A DNA stretch of 8,329 nucleotides from an uncultured Prosthecobacter sp. (lineage in GTDB: Bacteria; Verrucomicrobiota; Verrucomicrobiia; Verrucomicrobiales; Verrucomicrobiaceae): NCBI GenBank assembly GCA_937941745.1, contig CALDGV010000227.1:1-8329 (forward strand), written 5' to 3'. Positions 5,812 through 8,329 of the stretch are shown piece by piece. Numbering within the stretch: position 1 is the stretch's first letter; each line of letters opens with the position of its first letter. Under the pieces are notes generated by a model that saw only the letters and a list, made by a program, of their open reading frames with translations, was not told the origin of the DNA and ran no database searches. A program made the position numbers and the translations under genes.

Positions 5812-6732
5812 ATGAAACCTGTTTTCTTCGCCACCCTGCTCTGGCTTGGCGCTTCGCTGCATGCGGAGCAGTGCCTGATCCTGGGTGACAGCCTTTCCAA
5901 GGAGTATGAGGTCGAATTTCCCGCCCTCTACCCGCGCAACCCCGCTGCCTGGGACAGCCGGAACTGGGCGGAGATCCTGCACGAGCGGCGCGGCGCGTGG
6001 TTTGACCTGGGCCGGTGGAACGGCTTCGCTGATCCCCGCCTCATCGGTCATGAGCACAACTGGGCCTTTCCGGGGGCGACGACGACGCAGATCCGCGCCC
6101 AGCTCAGCAGCTTCTGGAATGTCTGGTGGACCCGTGAACTGCAGAAACAGGTGCGCGGCACCGTGGAGCGCGTGGTCATCTTTGCCGGAGGCAATGACGT
6201 GGATAGCTACTATCCCGCCATCTACAAGGGCGCGTCACCCACGCGCTACATCAATGCCACACGCGACAACCTGAAGTGGATCGTGGACTACGTGCGCAAG
6301 GTGAAGGGAACGATTCCGATCGCCCTCGTTTCCGTGCCGCATGTGGGCTGCACGCCGGACATTCAGAAAACCCATCCCACCGACCCGGTGAAGACGAGAC
6401 GCGTGACCCTGGCTCTGGATTCGCTCAACAGCCAGCTCGCGCTCTTTGCCAAACAGCGCGGCATCGCCTTTGTCCCCGGAGTGTATGAGATGACCAAGGC
6501 GATGCTCCAGCAGCCGATGACCCTCGGCGGCTATTCCTTCATCCAAGCAGCGGATGCGGACGCCCGCCCCGAGTTTGTCTTTTCGGGCGATGGCTTCCAT
6601 CCGGGCACGGCGGCACAGGCCAAGATCGCGCAGATGATTGTCGAGGCCTTCCGCACCCGCTATCCGGCTCCGGCCATCACCCCTTTGAGTGACGCCGAAG
6701 TCCTGACGCAGGTGCTTGGGCTGGCTCCCTGA
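5812..6732 (+). CDS. Secreted SGNH/GDSL-type hydrolase
   Basis: This 306-residue protein opens with a signal peptide, MKPVFFATLLWLGASLHA, cut before EQ. The four SGNH blocks are visible in order. Block I is ILGDSLS with nucleophile Ser27. Block II is AFPGATTTQ with Gly88. Block III is FAGGNDVDS with Asn128. Block V is SGDGFHPG with Asp260 and His263. The family cleaves esters (lipids, acetylated sugars or polysaccharides, acyl groups) through a Ser-His-Asp triad. The substrate is not readable here. Trp-rich stretches (FWNVWW at 101-106, WFDLGRW at 63-69) could line an aromatic or sugar-binding cleft, which is inference. An earlier in-frame ATG at 5776 would put 12 polar residues before the signal peptide, so 5812 is preferred. 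Its stop lies 5 bases from the stop of the converging oxidoreductase. It has its own promoter region, shared divergently with the envelope operon. Confidence 0.85.
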   Translation: MKPVFFATLLWLGASLHAEQCLILGDSLSKEYEVEFPALYPRNPAAWDSRNWAEILHERRGAWFDLGRWNGFADPRLIGHEHNWAFPGATTTQIRAQLSSFWNVWWTRELQKQVRGTVERVVIFAGGNDVDSYYPAIYKGASPTRYINATRDNLKWIVDYVRKVKGTIPIALVSVPHVGCTPDIQKTHPTDPVKTRRVTLALDSLNSQLALFAKQRGIAFVPGVYEMTKAMLQQPMTLGGYSFIQAADADARPEFVFSGDGFHPGTAAQAKIAQMIVEAFRTRYPAPAITPLSDAEVLTQVLGLAP

Positions 6733-6737
6733 GCGGC

Positions 6738-8180
6738 TCAGACCATTTCGGGAACCTCAAAGCCCGCACGATACTCACGCTTGAGCAGTGCCAGCGCCTC
6801 AGGTGTGGCGTTCTCACCGATCAGGGTCTCCTTCGCCGCATCAATCTCCAGCATCCGGCCCACCTTGATGTCACCGGACTTGAGGGTGATTTCGTTCGCA
6901 GAGAGGTGCGCAGGCAGGTCTTCGATGAGTTCCTGCCAGGGCGTGAAGTCCTTGAGCTGCGCCTTGGCCTGATCCAGGTCACCCGCCTGGCCGAGACGCC
7001 AGGAGATGTTGCCCAGATGGCACCAGGCGCTGGAATAATGGATCTTCTCGATCTCGCCCTTGAGGTCCTCCTTCTTCCGGCTGCGGATCGCCGAGATGAA
7101 GTTGGCCGCATGGGTCGCGCCACCATCGCCTTTGAACTTCTGGATCACCTTGCCACTGGCGTCATGGGCGGAGCCGCCTCCACGACCGCCTTCGTAGTAG
7201 CCATTTTCACATTCGATGACGAGGAAGGCGCTGGTGCGCCGGCGCAGATACACGTCCGCAGCCTTCATGCCCTTTTTGCGGGGCAGATTGTGCACGTCCA
7301 TCACCACAGGCACATCGCCCGTGTCAAAGTAGATAAAATGCGTGTTCGGCGTCTCGCCGGCATCGTCCCAGCCGAGGCGGCCACCTCCGGCCAGCACGCG
7401 CTTGGGCAGGGAGATCTTGTCGCGGAAGACCACGCTGCGCAGGTCGTCCAGGATATGAGGCCCCCAGTTGCCCAGTTCGCCGTTGCCGGTGTTCCAGACC
7501 CAGTGCCAGTCATAGTGGAACTTCTCCCGCAGGATCGGGATGTCCTGCGCCGGGCCGAGCCAGAGGTTGTAGTCCGCCGTGGTTGGCGGCGTGATCGGCG
7601 TGTCACGCCTGCCGATGCTCGCCCTCATGCCGTAGTGATTGCAGCGCACGTGCTTGATCTTTCCCAGCGTGCCGCTGTCGAGGAAGGCCTTCAGCTCATC
7701 GTGGAAGGGATCGCTGCGCTGCTGGGTGCCGCCCTGGACGATGCGGTTGTACTTCCGCGCCGCCTCCACGAGCTTCCGGCCCTCCCAGATGTTATGGGAG
7801 ATGGGCTTCTCCACATACACATCCTTGCCTGCCTGGCAGGCCCAGATGGAGGCCAGCACGTGCCAGTGGTTCCCCGTGGAGACGACCACGGCATCAATGC
7901 TCGGGTCCTCCATGACCTTGCGCAGGTCCTGGGTGGTCTTGGCGTTGGGGAACTTCAGTTTCGCCTTGTCCAGCGCCGCCGTGTCGGCATCACAAAGGTA
8001 GGCGATCTCCACGCCCGGCACCTTGGCCATGCGTCCGGCGTTGCCCATCCCCTGGCCGCCCAGGCCGATGGAGGCGATGCGGATGGTGTCATTGGCCCCG
8101 AGCACGCGGCTGGCGGAAAGGGCGGTCGTGGCGAGCGCGGCATCGCGCAGGAAGGAACGGCGGGTGGTTGGAGCGGTCAT
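6738..8180 (-). CDS. Tat-exported Gfo/Idh/MocA-family oxidoreductase
   Basis: This 480-residue protein begins with a twin-arginine signal (TTRRSFLRDAALATTALSAS, residues 5-24), so it is probably exported folded with its cofactor. A Rossmann fold follows: IASIGLGGQGMGNAG (35-49) binds NAD(P), with an acidic residue after strand 2 (LCDAD, 62-66). Family marks continue with TGNHWH (102-107), where TPDHWH is common, and DVYVEKPISHN (120-130) with the EKP lysine Lys125. The C-terminal sheet domain (about 150-470) has GNWGPHILDD (237-246) with the likely catalytic His242. Members oxidise, reduce or epimerise sugars and inositols; some Tat-exported members hydrolyse glycosidic bonds by an NAD-dependent oxidation-elimination route. 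The substrate here cannot be told. The length is above the 340-390 of cytoplasmic members, from the signal and extra C-terminal helices, as is usual for exported ones in Planctomycetes and Verrucomicrobia. The ATG at 8180 is fixed by the signal peptide. No Shine-Dalgarno sequence is present; a T7 run lies just upstream on this strand. Confidence 0.9.
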   Translation of the reverse strand: MTAPTTRRSFLRDAALATTALSASRVLGANDTIRIASIGLGGQGMGNAGRMAKVPGVEIAYLCDADTAALDKAKLKFPNAKTTQDLRKVMEDPSIDAVVVSTGNHWHVLASIWACQAGKDVYVEKPISHNIWEGRKLVEAARKYNRIVQGGTQQRSDPFHDELKAFLDSGTLGKIKHVRCNHYGMRASIGRRDTPITPPTTADYNLWLGPAQDIPILREKFHYDWHWVWNTGNGELGNWGPHILDDLRSVVFRDKISLPKRVLAGGGRLGWDDAGETPNTHFIYFDTGDVPVVMDVHNLPRKKGMKAADVYLRRRTSAFLVIECENGYYEGGRGGGSAHDASGKVIQKFKGDGGATHAANFISAIRSRKKEDLKGEIEKIHYSSAWCHLGNISWRLGQAGDLDQAKAQLKDFTPWQELIEDLPAHLSANEITLKSGDIKVGRMLEIDAAKETLIGENATPEALALLKREYRAGFEVPEMV

Positions 8181-8266
8181 GGATCAAAAAAAGAAGCCTG
8201 CACGAAACGTCCCTTCAACGACGGCCTGTCATTCAAAACAGCGACGGCTCATGCAGCGGGCCGAGC
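8181..8266 (-). promoter_or_regulatory. Spacer upstream of the oxidoreductase gene
   Basis: These 86 bases are AT-richer than the genes. They contain a 7-base A run on the plus strand (8186-8192). They also contain a direct repeat CGACGGC (8219-8225 and 8242-8248) 23 bases apart, about two helical turns, flanking a small CTGT...ACAG dyad (8226-8241). This could be an operator for the oxidoreductase gene. No clear -35/-10 pair was found. Confidence 0.25.
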
Positions 8267-8329
8267 CTAGGAAGTCTGGCCCTCTCCTGGAAGCAGAAAA
8301 TCCTCCACCGCACGTTTGGCGGCTTCGAA
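8267..8329 (-). CDS. Possible 3' end of a gene running in from the right (partial)
   Basis: Reading the minus strand from the window edge gives 20 open codons, FEAAKRAVEDFLLPGEGQTS, then a TAG at 8267-8269. The residues form a plausible amphipathic helix with a polar tail, as at many protein C-termini. The stretch is too short to name, and chance cannot be excluded. If real, the gene would lie 86 bases upstream of the oxidoreductase and could share its transcript. Confidence 0.35.
   Translation of the reverse strand, partial: FEAAKRAVEDFLLPGEGQTS

Noticed and set aside
6906..8270. Plus-strand frame of 454 codons opposite the oxidoreductase
   Set aside because: The minus strand has an unmistakable Tat signal, Rossmann motif and EKP motif. 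The plus frame is a high-GC shadow.

Overview
The window is a compact chromosomal segment of a GC-rich Gram-negative bacterium. The combination of a Tat-exported Gfo/Idh/MocA oxidoreductase, a secreted SGNH hydrolase, a very long Pro/Lys/Glu-rich envelope protein and the complete lack of Shine-Dalgarno sequences before the starts suggests the Verrucomicrobiota or a relative in the PVC group. This is inference: there is no rRNA or other marker gene. I see no mobile element, CRISPR array, tRNA or rRNA.

Layout. (1) 1-189 is a non-coding leader with clustered ATTGAT/ATCAAT elements. (2) 190-1083 encodes an OxyR-type LysR regulator with both redox cysteines. Its stop overlaps by 4 bases the GTG start of an exported diheme cytochrome c (1080-1910). 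(3) Converging on the cytochrome after only 13 bases is a two-gene minus-strand unit. Its first gene encodes a small membrane-anchored or secreted protein (5131-5697). Its second encodes a 1057-residue exported protein (1924-5097) with a degenerate peptidase-MA-like domain, a long low-complexity region bearing seven spaced basic/aromatic motifs, and a helical C-terminus. (4) A 114-base divergent spacer separates this unit from a secreted SGNH/GDSL-type hydrolase (5812-6732). (5) A Tat-signal Gfo/Idh/MocA oxidoreductase (6738-8180, minus) converges on the hydrolase with 5 bases between the stops. (6) The right edge probably holds the last 20 codons of another minus-strand gene.

How they may work together. 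OxyR and the cytochrome form a plausible peroxide-response/electron-transfer pair. The hydrolase and the oxidoreductase are both exported, and both belong to families often used in carbohydrate breakdown, but they are convergent and not an operon. The most unusual object is the 1057-residue protein: an apparently dead gluzincin fold joined to an array of repeated (R/K)-x-x-LFGGG-x-KKP-like motifs about 45-80 residues apart. I do not recognise it as a described family.
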